In this document: positions 42,128-50,534 of the stretch, one piece after another | How positions within the stretch are numbered: the first letter of the stretch is position 1 | How the letters are laid out: each line of letters begins with the position of its first letter | Assembly: GCF_002013915.1 (NCBI RefSeq) | Contig: NZ_MBTF01000035.1 | Span: forward strand, 1 to 64,000 | Length of the DNA: 64,000 nucleotides | Direction: 5' to 3' | Origin: Mucilaginibacter pedocola | Lineage (GTDB): Bacteria > Bacteroidota > Bacteroidia > Sphingobacteriales > Sphingobacteriaceae | Translations under genes and position numbers: made by a program | The notes under the pieces: model-generated | What the model saw: only the letters and a program-made list of their open reading frames with translations | The model's database searches: none | Told to the model about the DNA's origin: nothing

Positions 42128-42481
42128 CTACCTTACCAATTCGGTTTTTTTAATTTCGGTACCCTTGAAAAATTCCAGCACACGGGCATAAATGGCCTTT
42201 ACTTTTTCCGAATTATCTTTTTGATAGTTAGATAAGAAGATATCAAAAGTAGCCAGGTTAAATTCGGGCCAGGTGTGTATCGACAGGTGCGATTCGGTCA
42301 GGCAAATCACTGCGGTGAAGCCTGCGCCATCAAAATCGTGGTAAACCTCACCCACTTTCTCCAATGAATGTTCGGTAACAAGTTCGTTAAAAAAAAGCTT
42401 GCAAGGAGCCGATGCAGAAAGGCACGACACATCGTCCACAGAAAATTCGGCTAAAATATGTAGTCCCGGTTTATACAACAT
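42128..42481 (-). CDS. speD: S-adenosylmethionine decarboxylase proenzyme
   Basis: The ATG at 42481 gives 117 residues of the short bacterial SpeD class. The self-cleavage site that creates the pyruvoyl cofactor is at S64 in LTESHLSIHTWPE, and the catalytic Cys lies in DGAGFTAVICL-type strand context. It makes decarboxylated SAM, the aminopropyl donor for spermidine synthase-like enzymes. A promoter box at 42502-42509 lies inside the longer open frame, supporting this start. It is the first gene of the operon running to 36099. Confidence 0.93.
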   Translation of the reverse strand: MLYKPGLHILAEFSVDDVSCLSASAPCKLFFNELVTEHSLEKVGEVYHDFDGAGFTAVICLTESHLSIHTWPEFNLATFDIFLSNYQKDNSEKVKAIYARVLEFFKGTEIKKTELVR

Positions 42482-42501
42482 GGATAAGGTTTCTTTCAAA
42501 C

Positions 42502-42509
42502 CAAAGATA
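42502..42509 (-). promoter_or_regulatory. -7 box of the polyamine operon
   Basis: TATCTTTG on the minus strand predicts transcription from about 42497 and a leader of about 16 nt before speD. Confidence 0.5.
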
Positions 42510-42591
42510 ATAATTTGACCGAAAAGAAAAGAGCTTGTTACATGGTTGTTTGCCTTAGTCAATTTAGATAGTAAATACTGGCATTACGCGT

Positions 42592-42599
42592 TACCTTTG
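42592..42599 (+). promoter_or_regulatory. -7 box directly before the metallophosphoesterase start
   Basis: TACCTTTG ends five bases before the ATG at 42604, so the predicted transcript starts on or beside the ATG (leaderless). Confidence 0.5.
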
Positions 42600-42603
42600 G
42601 CCA

Positions 42604-43362
42604 ATGGTGATTCAATACTGCTCAGATCTGCATTTAGAATTCTTTTCGAACCGGGAGTTTGTTGATGGTAATCCTCTATTGCCTATTGGTGAGGTGCTGA
42701 TATTGGCCGGCGATATTGTAGCATTAAATTCTATCAACCATAGCAATTCTTTTTTTAATTATGTAAGCGATAATTTCCGCGAAACTTATTGGGTGCCGGG
42801 AAATCACGAATACTATCATGGCGACCTTGAAAGCAGAGTAGGCCCGTTCACAGAAAAAATACGCCCGAACGTTACTCTTATGAATAATACAGTGATAGAA
42901 GAAGAAAATGTTCAACTAATATTCAGTACGCTCTGGTCTTCCATCCAACCGAATATGGCCTGGCAGATTGAGAGAGGAATGAACGACTTTTATCAGATCA
43001 CAAATAGCGGGAAGCGGTTTGATACATTAGCCTATAATGAATTACACACCAGGGCCGCTAAGTTTTTAGATGGTGAATTAAGCAGGTCCACTCCTAAAAA
43101 GCGGGTTGTTGTAACGCATCATGTGCCAACCTTTCGTAACTATCCTCCTGAGTATTTGGGCAGTGCCTTGAACCAGGCATTTGCAAGCAACCTCGATGGA
43201 CTTATCGAGACAACAGCTCCCGACTACTGGATATTTGGGCATCACCATCGTAACATACCACCATTTAACATCGGTAGTACAACAATGCTAACTAACCAGT
43301 TGGGTTACATCGATGCAGGCGAACATCATACATTTAATGATTCCGCTACAATAACAGTTTAA
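42604..43362 (+). CDS. Metallophosphoesterase
   Basis: This 252-residue calcineurin-like phosphoesterase has the five metal-site motifs in order: CSDLHLEF, LAGDIVA, VPGNHEYY, VVVTHHVPT and FGHHHRN. It is cytosolic with no signal peptide. It is divergent from speD, with the two promoters back to back. The substrate is unknown; this compact form acts on nucleotides, phosphoproteins or phosphodiesters in different bacteria. Confidence 0.93.
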   Translation: MVIQYCSDLHLEFFSNREFVDGNPLLPIGEVLILAGDIVALNSINHSNSFFNYVSDNFRETYWVPGNHEYYHGDLESRVGPFTEKIRPNVTLMNNTVIEEENVQLIFSTLWSSIQPNMAWQIERGMNDFYQITNSGKRFDTLAYNELHTRAAKFLDGELSRSTPKKRVVVTHHVPTFRNYPPEYLGSALNQAFASNLDGLIETTAPDYWIFGHHHRNIPPFNIGSTTMLTNQLGYIDAGEHHTFNDSATITV

Positions 43363-43370
43363 GTCCTCAG

Positions 43371-44579
43371 CTACTTCCATACATAATAAAGCGCTCCATT
43401 CTTATCATCCGTCACAAAAAACGAGTTGGCATCGTTCATCATCACATCGCATGGGCGGCCAAGGCGGTCGGCTTTGTTTTTGCCGGTTTGGAAGCCTGAT
43501 ATCACGTCGACGTATTTATCCCGCCCGGTTATCATTACCACCGCATTGCCCCGCTGCCGCCAAACGCTGGTAGAGCCATGCAGGGCAACAAGGAAGTTGT
43601 TGGTCAGTTGCGGGTCGCTGAAGTTGCTGAACCAGTCGAAGCCCAATGGTGCCGAATGTGGTTTAAAACCACAAAAAGCAAGTGGCGGCTTCGGCGGCAC
43701 GGTTATGTTTTGCAGCCTTGCCGAATCCATCATTTGCTTATCGGGGTAAATTTTTTGCCCGTTTTGTGCGTAAAAGGGCCAGCCATAATTTTTGCCCTGT
43801 TCCATAATGCCAAACATATCCTCGGGGTTATCAGGCTTCATCAGGTCACGGCTCATCATGGTACCCCAAAGGCGATCTTTCACCCATTTTATAGCTACCG
43901 AATTGCGCACCCCGGTGGCAAAAGTTTTTTGTGCGCTGCCGTCGGGGTTCATTTCTATAATGGTGGCGCGGATAGCTTCCTTTTCTATACAGGCATTGCA
44001 ACTGCTGCCCACGCTTACATATATTTTGCCGTTATGCTGCGCAAGGCTGCGGGTAAGGTGCCAGCCGCCATACTTGTAGCTAAGCCCTTGTGCCGGGAAG
44101 GTGGCCAATATTTGCTGTTGCCCGGTAAGTGTAGTATCGCCGGAGTAGTATGGGTAGCGCGAAAGTTTATCCGTTTCGGCAATATAGATGTAGTTGATGC
44201 CTTTATCGGTGTAGAACATCACTTGGTTAGGGTTATGCAGTTTATCGGCAAAAAGCGTTGTTTTCCTGAACTGCTTTGTAGTGTTATCCCAATTATCAAA
44301 AATATAAATGCGCCCGCGTTGGTTATCGGCAAGGCTGTGCATATCGGTACAAAACAAACGCCCATCTGGGCTTTTGGCCAAAAAACGCAAGCGGCGCATA
44401 CCTTCTGCCGCAACCGAAATATGGTACCCTGCGGGGATGTTAAGCTTCATATTCACGCCGTTTTTAAGCGCCACGGGTTGAGGCGCTAATTTGATTTGTG
44501 CCTTTGTGTTCAGGCTGAAAAACATGAGCACTGCAAGGAAAGTGAAGGGGCGACAGGTTTTAGGCGGGCAGGATAGCAT
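43371..44579 (-). CDS. Secreted PQQ-dependent sugar (sorbosone) dehydrogenase-like protein
   Basis: This 402-residue protein has a signal peptide (PFTFLAVLMFFSLNTKAQ) and a six-bladed beta-propeller pattern of the GDH/sorbosone dehydrogenase family: RLRFLAKSPDGRLFCTDM, NPNQVMFYTDKGINYIYIAE, GGWHLTRSLAQHNGKIYVSVGSSCNAC and GVRNSVAIKWVKDRLWGTMM (in parts). PQQ binding is not demonstrable by eye and the cofactor is inferred from the family. It converges with the metallophosphoesterase 8 nt away. Confidence 0.85.
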   Translation of the reverse strand: MLSCPPKTCRPFTFLAVLMFFSLNTKAQIKLAPQPVALKNGVNMKLNIPAGYHISVAAEGMRRLRFLAKSPDGRLFCTDMHSLADNQRGRIYIFDNWDNTTKQFRKTTLFADKLHNPNQVMFYTDKGINYIYIAETDKLSRYPYYSGDTTLTGQQQILATFPAQGLSYKYGGWHLTRSLAQHNGKIYVSVGSSCNACIEKEAIRATIIEMNPDGSAQKTFATGVRNSVAIKWVKDRLWGTMMSRDLMKPDNPEDMFGIMEQGKNYGWPFYAQNGQKIYPDKQMMDSARLQNITVPPKPPLAFCGFKPHSAPLGFDWFSNFSDPQLTNNFLVALHGSTSVWRQRGNAVVMITGRDKYVDVISGFQTGKNKADRLGRPCDVMMNDANSFFVTDDKNGALYYVWK

Positions 44580-44673
44580 GGGTTTTTATTTGCAGCAAGT
44601 TATTAAAAATAGCCCGAATGAGTAGCGTACAGCGGATCTCCAAACCATTTTTTATGGCGGGGGTTGTTTATAA

Positions 44674-46632
44674 ATGCAGTATTCATCAAAACAGGAAGCC
44701 ACACCGATAATGCTGGGCGCGGAAGTATTTATAGAACCCGGGCAAAGGCCTGAAGAAATAGATACCTGGTTTTTACGGCTGAAAGAGGCGGGCATGCAGG
44801 TGACGCGCATACGATTATTCGAAACCTATATGCACCAGCCCGACGGCAGTTGGGATTTTACCTTGTTTGATACCGCATACCGTGCTGCAGAAAAGTACGG
44901 CATAAAGGTTTATGGCAATTTGTTCCCGGCCACAGCATTTACCGATCTGGGCGGACTGAAGTTCCCGGATGATGAAGCGCATTTACAGTCGATAGCCAAT
45001 TACACCAAACATGTGGTTTCTCATTTCAGTCGATTCAAATCGTGTTACGGTTGGGTGCCGGTAAACGAACCCGGGTTGGGGCAATTCCCTGCCGGACCAC
45101 TGGCGGAAGCTAAATTTAAAGAATGGAAAGACAGCTTGCCTGAAGCCGAATACAGCAGCGGCGGCTACGACCATTTCGACTTTGCCGATGAACGTTTCCT
45201 GGTTTACTACAATACCTGGTTTTTGCAATGGCTGACGGATGAGATACACCAGTACCACCGCGGCAGCATCATCCATGTAAACAACCACGCCATATTTAAA
45301 AATGTGGGCGAATATAACTTTACCGACTGGCGTAAATTCCTCACCAGCTTGGGCGGTTCGGCACATGCGAGCTGGCATTTCGAATACTTTACGCGGCCGC
45401 AGTATGCACTGGCCGTTGCCGCCAATTGCGAAATCATCCGCTCGGGTGCAGGTGATATCCCCTGGTTCATGACGGAGCTTCAGGGCGGCAACAATACCTA
45501 CAGCGGTTTTTTAGCCTTATGCCCAACTGCCGAAGAAATTAGCCAATGGCTGTGGATAGCCATTGGCAGCGAAAGCAAGGGCGCTATTTTCTGGTGCCTC
45601 AACCCGCGCTCGTCGGGCATAGAAGCAGGCGAGTGGGGTATGCTCAATTACCTGAACGAGCCAAGCGACAGGCTGCTCGCCGCTACCGAGGTTGCGGAAG
45701 TGCTAAACAATAACATAAGCCTGTTCGAAAACGCCAAAGAAGTTGAGTCGGGCATCAATATCCTTTACACCCGCGAATCGTTATGGGTAGAAAAGAAATT
45801 GCAAATGGGCGGCAAAGTTTACGAAGGCCGCGGAGAAGGCGGGATGATGAAATCGGCAATCGCTTATTTTGAGGCATTGACCGAAGCAGGCATGCAGGCG
45901 AATTTTAAAGAGATAAGCGAGTTTGATCTTTCACGCGATGACTACACCGGTATTGCAATTTTACTGGCGCATCAAATATCAATTCCCCATCAATACTGGC
46001 CTTTGCTGGAGGCCTTTGTGCAAAAAGGTGGCAAACTGATAGCGGACGGGCTAACCGGCTATTACGACGAGAATGCCGTGGGTACGATGCGGCTGGGTTC
46101 GCCATTGCGCAATTTGTTTGGTGCCGATATATTGGAATACAAAGCCATTGACGAGCCGGAGGGCATAGACGTTGACGGGCATTTATTGCAGGCCTACCAA
46201 TGGGTAGGCCTGCTGAGCCCTACAACTGCAAAGCCAATAACACAAAACGGCAACACTGTTTTTGCAGTGGCGAACAGCTATGGCAAAGGGCAAACCTGGT
46301 GGCTGCCAACCATGGCGGGCTTGGGCGCCCGGTTAAAAGGCGATTACACCGCCCTTAACCAATTCCTGAAAGATGCCTTGAAATATCAGGATAATAAGAT
46401 CCCCTTCATGTTCGATGCGCCGCAGCCGGGTGTGTTAATGAAAACCATGCAAAGCGGCAACAGTACGATAACCATCATCATCAACAAATCGGGCGAGCGC
46501 AGGGATGTGGGTTTACTGATGCCTTCGCCGGCGCCCGAACCTACGGTACTGTTCGCCAACAAAGGTGGCAAAACGGGCGGAAACCATATCAGTATTGATA
46601 CAGAGGAAACCATTGTGATCAAATGGGAATAA
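44674..46632 (+). CDS. GH42-type beta-galactosidase
   Basis: This 652-residue TIM-barrel glycosidase has the GH42 arrangement. The general acid/base is Glu132 in WVPVNEPGLG, and the nucleophile is the Glu in WFMTELQGG at about residue 268. A trimerisation-like Rossmann domain follows (IAILLAHQISIPHQYWPLLEAFVQKGGKLIADGLTG, in parts) and then a small C-terminal beta domain. There is no signal peptide, so it acts on imported saccharides. It is 16 nt upstream of a secreted DUF3472 protein gene, suggesting joint use of a plant or host glycan. Confidence 0.88.
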   Translation: MQYSSKQEATPIMLGAEVFIEPGQRPEEIDTWFLRLKEAGMQVTRIRLFETYMHQPDGSWDFTLFDTAYRAAEKYGIKVYGNLFPATAFTDLGGLKFPDDEAHLQSIANYTKHVVSHFSRFKSCYGWVPVNEPGLGQFPAGPLAEAKFKEWKDSLPEAEYSSGGYDHFDFADERFLVYYNTWFLQWLTDEIHQYHRGSIIHVNNHAIFKNVGEYNFTDWRKFLTSLGGSAHASWHFEYFTRPQYALAVAANCEIIRSGAGDIPWFMTELQGGNNTYSGFLALCPTAEEISQWLWIAIGSESKGAIFWCLNPRSSGIEAGEWGMLNYLNEPSDRLLAATEVAEVLNNNISLFENAKEVESGINILYTRESLWVEKKLQMGGKVYEGRGEGGMMKSAIAYFEALTEAGMQANFKEISEFDLSRDDYTGIAILLAHQISIPHQYWPLLEAFVQKGGKLIADGLTGYYDENAVGTMRLGSPLRNLFGADILEYKAIDEPEGIDVDGHLLQAYQWVGLLSPTTAKPITQNGNTVFAVANSYGKGQTWWLPTMAGLGARLKGDYTALNQFLKDALKYQDNKIPFMFDAPQPGVLMKTMQSGNSTITIIINKSGERRDVGLLMPSPAPEPTVLFANKGGKTGGNHISIDTEETIVIKWE

Positions 46633-46648
46633 ACTAATTTTAGCCCTC

Positions 46649-47923
46649 ATGAAAAAGCTGTTATTCCTTTTTGCCTGTTTAGTAAGTTCGGTTGCGTTTG
46701 CCGCGGATGAGCCTATAGTTATCCCCCTCGGCGGCAACGCCTGGGTAAACGGAAGTGCGTTGATAACCGACGACGGCTTAATGCAGTGGACCAGCTCCAA
46801 ATCAACAGCCGATATTTATTTTCGTGTACCTTCGGCGCAGCAATTGGGCCTGGCTTTACGCCTGCGCGTGCCATCGGGCAAAAGCCGGATAAGCATTACC
46901 GTAGGCAAAACGGTTTTCACAAAAGATATCAGCAACACTGAGTTTGATACCATAGCCATCGGCAATATCACCGTAGCCGATGCCGGGCATGTTAAAGTTA
47001 GTCTGAAGGGTATTAGCCGTACCGGCTTAGCCTACGCGCAAGTGTCCGATCTGTTGCTTACCGGTGCCAAAGATGCTAAGCAATTCACCTATGTGCGGGT
47101 TGGCTCCTCGTACCATTTTGGCAGGCGCGGGCCATCGGTGCATTTGCGGTACGATGTGCCGAGCGACATTAAGAAACAGGTGAAATGGTTTTATAATGAG
47201 ATAAGCGTACCTGAGAAAATGGACGTAATAGGCTCTTACTTTATGGCAGATGGTTTTAGCGGCGGGTATTTTGGTATGCAGGTAAACTCACCAACCGAGC
47301 GGCGCATATTGTTTTCGGTTTGGAGCCCCTTTAATACCGACGACCCTAAAAGCATCCCCGACAGCCTGAAAGTAAAACTGTTGAAAAAAGGCGCAACCGT
47401 ACACGGCGGCGAATTTGGAGACGAAGGCTCGGGCGGGCAAAGCTATATGCTGTACCCATGGCAGGCTGGTAAAACCTACGCTTTTTTGCTGCGTGCCGAA
47501 CCGGATAAAGCCACGAAACATACAACATTCACGGCTTGGTTTAAAGATGTTGCAGCTGGTAAGTGGCTATTGGTAGCCAGCTTCAGCCGCCCGCAAACCG
47601 ATACCTATTTAACCAGCTTATACTCTTTTTTAGAGAATTTTGAACCCGATAGCGGCAACCAGGTGCGGTTGGCTAATTTTAAAAACCAATGGCTGGGCGA
47701 CAGCAGCAACAATTGGCACGAAAGCACCGGCGCCCTCTACACAGGCGATGCCACCGCTAAAACTAATTATCGAAAAGACTATGCCGGCGGCAGCAATGGC
47801 AACATGTTCTTTTTAAAGAACGGCGGCTTTTTTAATGAGTTGGTGCCCTTGAGTACAAATTTCAAAAGAACAGGCGGCGGCCCCGCACCGGTTATTGATC
47901 TTGATGCTTTGCCGATGGAATAA
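46649..47923 (+). CDS. Secreted DUF5077/DUF3472 protein
   Basis: This 424-residue protein has a signal peptide (KKLLFLFACLVSSVAFAADE). The N-terminal ~120 residues form a beta-sandwich like DUF5077 (VIPLGGNAWVNGSALITDDG), followed by DUF3472 (YVRVGSSYHFGRRGPSVHLRY, WFYNEISVPEKMDVIGSYFMADGFSGGYFGMQ in parts, then NFKNQWLGDSSNNWHEST). These domains co-occur in Bacteroidota polysaccharide-related proteins of undefined activity. It is cotranscribed with the GH42 gene. Confidence 0.85.
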   Translation: MKKLLFLFACLVSSVAFAADEPIVIPLGGNAWVNGSALITDDGLMQWTSSKSTADIYFRVPSAQQLGLALRLRVPSGKSRISITVGKTVFTKDISNTEFDTIAIGNITVADAGHVKVSLKGISRTGLAYAQVSDLLLTGAKDAKQFTYVRVGSSYHFGRRGPSVHLRYDVPSDIKKQVKWFYNEISVPEKMDVIGSYFMADGFSGGYFGMQVNSPTERRILFSVWSPFNTDDPKSIPDSLKVKLLKKGATVHGGEFGDEGSGGQSYMLYPWQAGKTYAFLLRAEPDKATKHTTFTAWFKDVAAGKWLLVASFSRPQTDTYLTSLYSFLENFEPDSGNQVRLANFKNQWLGDSSNNWHESTGALYTGDATAKTNYRKDYAGGSNGNMFFLKNGGFFNELVPLSTNFKRTGGGPAPVIDLDALPME

Positions 47924-47934
47924 TGTCTCCCTTT

Positions 47935-48027
47935 TGTCATCCTGAGCGAGAGCGAAGGATCTGTTGGAGCCATTGCATTGTCCGACATGCTTTGTGGCTA
48001 ATAGATGCTTCGTGCCTCAGCATGACA
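47935..48027. repeat. Dispersed palindromic element, TGTCATCCTGAG family
   Basis: Arms TGTCATCCTGAG...GAAGGATCT and AGATGCTTC...CTCAGCATGACA form a long imperfect hairpin of about 93 nt. Elements with these ends are widely dispersed in Bacteroidota genomes, from memory. One copy is seen here, after the DUF3472 gene. Confidence 0.65.
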
Positions 48028-48035
48028 ATGAACAA

Positions 48036-48068
48036 AAAACGGGCTACCCCATAACAGGACACCCCGTT
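48036..48068 (-). terminator. Terminator of the efflux/SDR unit
   Basis: On the minus strand AACGGGGTGTCC...GGGGTAGCCCGTT forms a stem followed by TTTTTT, just downstream of the SDR stop. Confidence 0.6.
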
Positions 48069-48090
48069 CAAAACTAATTAAAACGAAAAA

Positions 48091-48840
48091 TTATTCGCCG
48101 CGGCTGTTTAGCTGGGCAAAGGCGGCCTCGGCATTGGCGAAGAAGCCCTTATAGAAATCAGCAGTACCGCCAACGTGTACTTCGTAAGTATCGGTTTCGA
48201 AAGCCTGTAACAGCTCCGTAGCTACCTGCGATGCCGGGATACCGTTCTCGCCGCCTATCTCTTTAGAAAAATCGGTATTCACCAACGGCGGCATCAGTTC
48301 AAATACTTTCACGGTGCTGTCGTTCTTCAGCAACGAATACCTTAACGACTGTGTGTAGGCATGCAAAGCCGCTTTACTTGCCGAGTAAGTAGGTATGGTA
48401 TAATGCGGAGCCAAACCTAATATCGAACTTACATTCACTATAGCAGCCTCAGGGCGGGCTTTTAAACCGGGCAGCAGTTTATCCGTCAAGCGCAATATGG
48501 CAGTAAAGTTGGTAAGCATTTCGGCGCTCGCTTTTTCGTAGGTATTGGCATCGGTTGCCAGATTATAATAAAAAGCCTGCCCGGCATTGTTGATGAGCAC
48601 ATCTAAAGCCGGGTGCTTTTCGGCAAGGTAGGCAACCAGTTTATCGGTGTCTTCTGCACTGGTTACATCAAAAGCGAAAGTGTCAACATCGCCTAATTGT
48701 GCGGCGGCCTCTTTCAACCTGTCGGCATTGCGGCCAGTAATGATCACCTTGTTGCCTTTGGCGCTTAATTGTTTTGCGATCTCGAAACCGATACCCGAGC
48801 CTCCACCGGTTATCAGTATGGTTTTATTACTAATGTTCAT
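48091..48840 (-). CDS. Short-chain dehydrogenase/reductase (DltE-like)
   Basis: This 249-residue classical SDR has the cofactor motif ILITGGGSGIGFEIAKQL, LINNAGQAFYYN, the catalytic Ser in NVSSILG and the YxxxK dyad in YSASKAALHAY. It resembles DltE/YdfG-type reductases. It follows the DHA2 transporter gene by 37 nt on the same strand, so it is likely under the same TetR control. The substrate may be the compound handled by the transporter; that is inferred. Confidence 0.92.
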   Translation of the reverse strand: MNISNKTILITGGGSGIGFEIAKQLSAKGNKVIITGRNADRLKEAAAQLGDVDTFAFDVTSAEDTDKLVAYLAEKHPALDVLINNAGQAFYYNLATDANTYEKASAEMLTNFTAILRLTDKLLPGLKARPEAAIVNVSSILGLAPHYTIPTYSASKAALHAYTQSLRYSLLKNDSTVKVFELMPPLVNTDFSKEIGGENGIPASQVATELLQAFETDTYEVHVGGTADFYKGFFANAEAAFAQLNSRGE

Positions 48841-48877
48841 GGTGTTTTTTTTATATGTTGTGTATATATGTTTTTAA

Positions 48878-50425
48878 TTAATGGTCGGATATGATTACGC
48901 CCGGTACCGGCTTTTTGGCTTTCAGTACAAAAAGTAGTAGCGGTAGTGCCAGCACGAATAGCAGCCCTATCAGCATATAGCTATCCAGGTAACTCATCAG
49001 GGTTGATTGTTTTACCACGCCCATATCCAGCAGTTTCATCGCTTTTGCTTTCGCATCTAATAAACCTATGCCGTGTTTTTGGAAGTTGGCCACATAGCCG
49101 TTCAGGCGGGCGGTTACCAAGGCATTACCCTCGGTAATGTGGGTAAGCAGGTCGGTACGGTGCGAGGCTGTGCGCTGGAACGAATAGGTATTGATAAGCG
49201 ATATGCCGAACGAACCGCCCAACTGCCGCATCATGTTATTAAGTGCTGCTCCCTGCGGAACATCCTTTGCCGCCAGCGACGATATGGCCAACGCGGTTAA
49301 TGGCACGGTTAAAAATGCCAGCCCCAATGCACGAAAAATAAGCGTATAGGTAATTTCGGAAGCGGGCGACTCGAGCGTTATCTGTGCCATGCGCCAGTTA
49401 AAGTAAATAAAGCATAAAAAGCCAACCGCTATAATTGCTACTGCAGGCACGCCGTTTTGTAAGAGTTTACCCGATATCATGAGCCCTACTATCGCCAGTA
49501 TTGCGCCGGGCAATAGTAGCAATCCAGTTTGCGATGGTGTGAAACCCAGCAGCCGTTGTGCAATAACCGGTGTAAGGAATACCGAGGTGAACATACCAAT
49601 GCCGGTAACAAATGTGAGAATGGCGGCGATGCTGAGTGTTTTACTTTTGAGTACGCGCAGGTTCACCACTGGGTGAGGCACTTTTAACTCCCACAAAACA
49701 AATGCGGTTAGGGCAACAATGGCTATCACGGTAAACCAGATGATGTAATTGGTTTCGAACCAGTCTTCGGTTTCGCCGCGCTCTAATACGGTTTGCAGCG
49801 TGCTTACGCCAATGGCCAACAGGGCTATGCCGGTCCAGTCGATGCTTTTTGCTTCGGTTTTAATGGGCGGCTCGGTGAGCAGGTAGTAGCATGATACCGC
49901 AGCGGCTATGCCTATGGGGATATTAATATAGAATATCCATGGCCAGGAAATATCTTCAGTGATAATCCCGCCTAATGTAGGGCCGATGGTAGGACCAATA
50001 AAAACGCCTATACCGAAGAGCGCACTTGCAACGCCTTGTTTTTCTTTAGGAAATAGCTCGAATACCACCGCCTGCGATACCGAAAGCAGTGCCCCACCGC
50101 CCAAGCCCTGCAAAAACCTGAACAGTACCAACACCCAAAGGTTGCTTGCCTGCCCGCACATCAGCGAACAAATGGTGAACAGGATGATGGAGCCGATATA
50201 ATAATTCCGCCGCCCGAGTTTAGTAGTCAAAAAGCTGGTGATGGGGATAATAATAACGTTCGCAATGGCATAAGAGGTGATAACCCAAGAGGTATCTTCG
50301 AGTGTAGAACCCAAATTGCCGCTCATGTAGGATAGTGCAACGTTCACTATCGATGTATCTATAAGCTCCATAACCGCAGCGAGGATAACGGTGAAGATAA
50401 GTAGTTGTCTTTTTAGTGGCGACAT
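48878..50425 (-). CDS. DHA2 family MFS drug transporter (EmrB-like)
   Basis: This 515-residue protein has 14 membrane helices and DHA2 signatures: AVMELIDTSIVNVALSYMSG in helix 1, ITSFLTTKLGRRNYY (motif A), FRFLQGLGGGALLSVSQA, and FIGPTIGPTLGGIITEDISWPWIFYINIPIG (motif C and following, in parts). It exports drugs or toxic organics with protons. There is no adjacent membrane-fusion protein gene, unlike emrAB. Its start is preceded by two TetR-type palindromes. Confidence 0.94.
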   Translation of the reverse strand: MSPLKRQLLIFTVILAAVMELIDTSIVNVALSYMSGNLGSTLEDTSWVITSYAIANVIIIPITSFLTTKLGRRNYYIGSIILFTICSLMCGQASNLWVLVLFRFLQGLGGGALLSVSQAVVFELFPKEKQGVASALFGIGVFIGPTIGPTLGGIITEDISWPWIFYINIPIGIAAAVSCYYLLTEPPIKTEAKSIDWTGIALLAIGVSTLQTVLERGETEDWFETNYIIWFTVIAIVALTAFVLWELKVPHPVVNLRVLKSKTLSIAAILTFVTGIGMFTSVFLTPVIAQRLLGFTPSQTGLLLLPGAILAIVGLMISGKLLQNGVPAVAIIAVGFLCFIYFNWRMAQITLESPASEITYTLIFRALGLAFLTVPLTALAISSLAAKDVPQGAALNNMMRQLGGSFGISLINTYSFQRTASHRTDLLTHITEGNALVTARLNGYVANFQKHGIGLLDAKAKAMKLLDMGVVKQSTLMSYLDSYMLIGLLFVLALPLLLFVLKAKKPVPGVIISDH

Positions 50426-50431
50426 GGTAAT

Positions 50432-50445
50432 ATACCAATCGGTAT
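50432..50445. promoter_or_regulatory. TetR operator site 1
   Basis: ATACCAATCGGTAT, a near-perfect palindrome, lies 7 nt before the transporter ATG. Confidence 0.7.
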
Positions 50446-50496
50446 TTTTTATTTCGTGCGTTTTGATGCTTCCCGATGGCGATGCAATAGTAATTA

Positions 50497-50524
50497 ATAA
50501 AATATACCAATTGGTATATTTTAT
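50497..50524. promoter_or_regulatory. TetR operator site 2
   Basis: A 28-bp perfect palindrome centred on ATACCAATTGGTAT lies between the tetR stop and the transporter gene. It is the longest of the four sites. Confidence 0.75.
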
Positions 50525-50534
50525 GTCAAAATTT

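Noticed and set aside
36099..42481. Reading the cluster as ordinary spermidine biosynthesis
   Set aside because: The membrane-fused transferase, the exported oxidoreductase and the DUF350/DUF4178 proteins are not needed for cytosolic spermidine synthesis, and no speA or speB-like gene is present.
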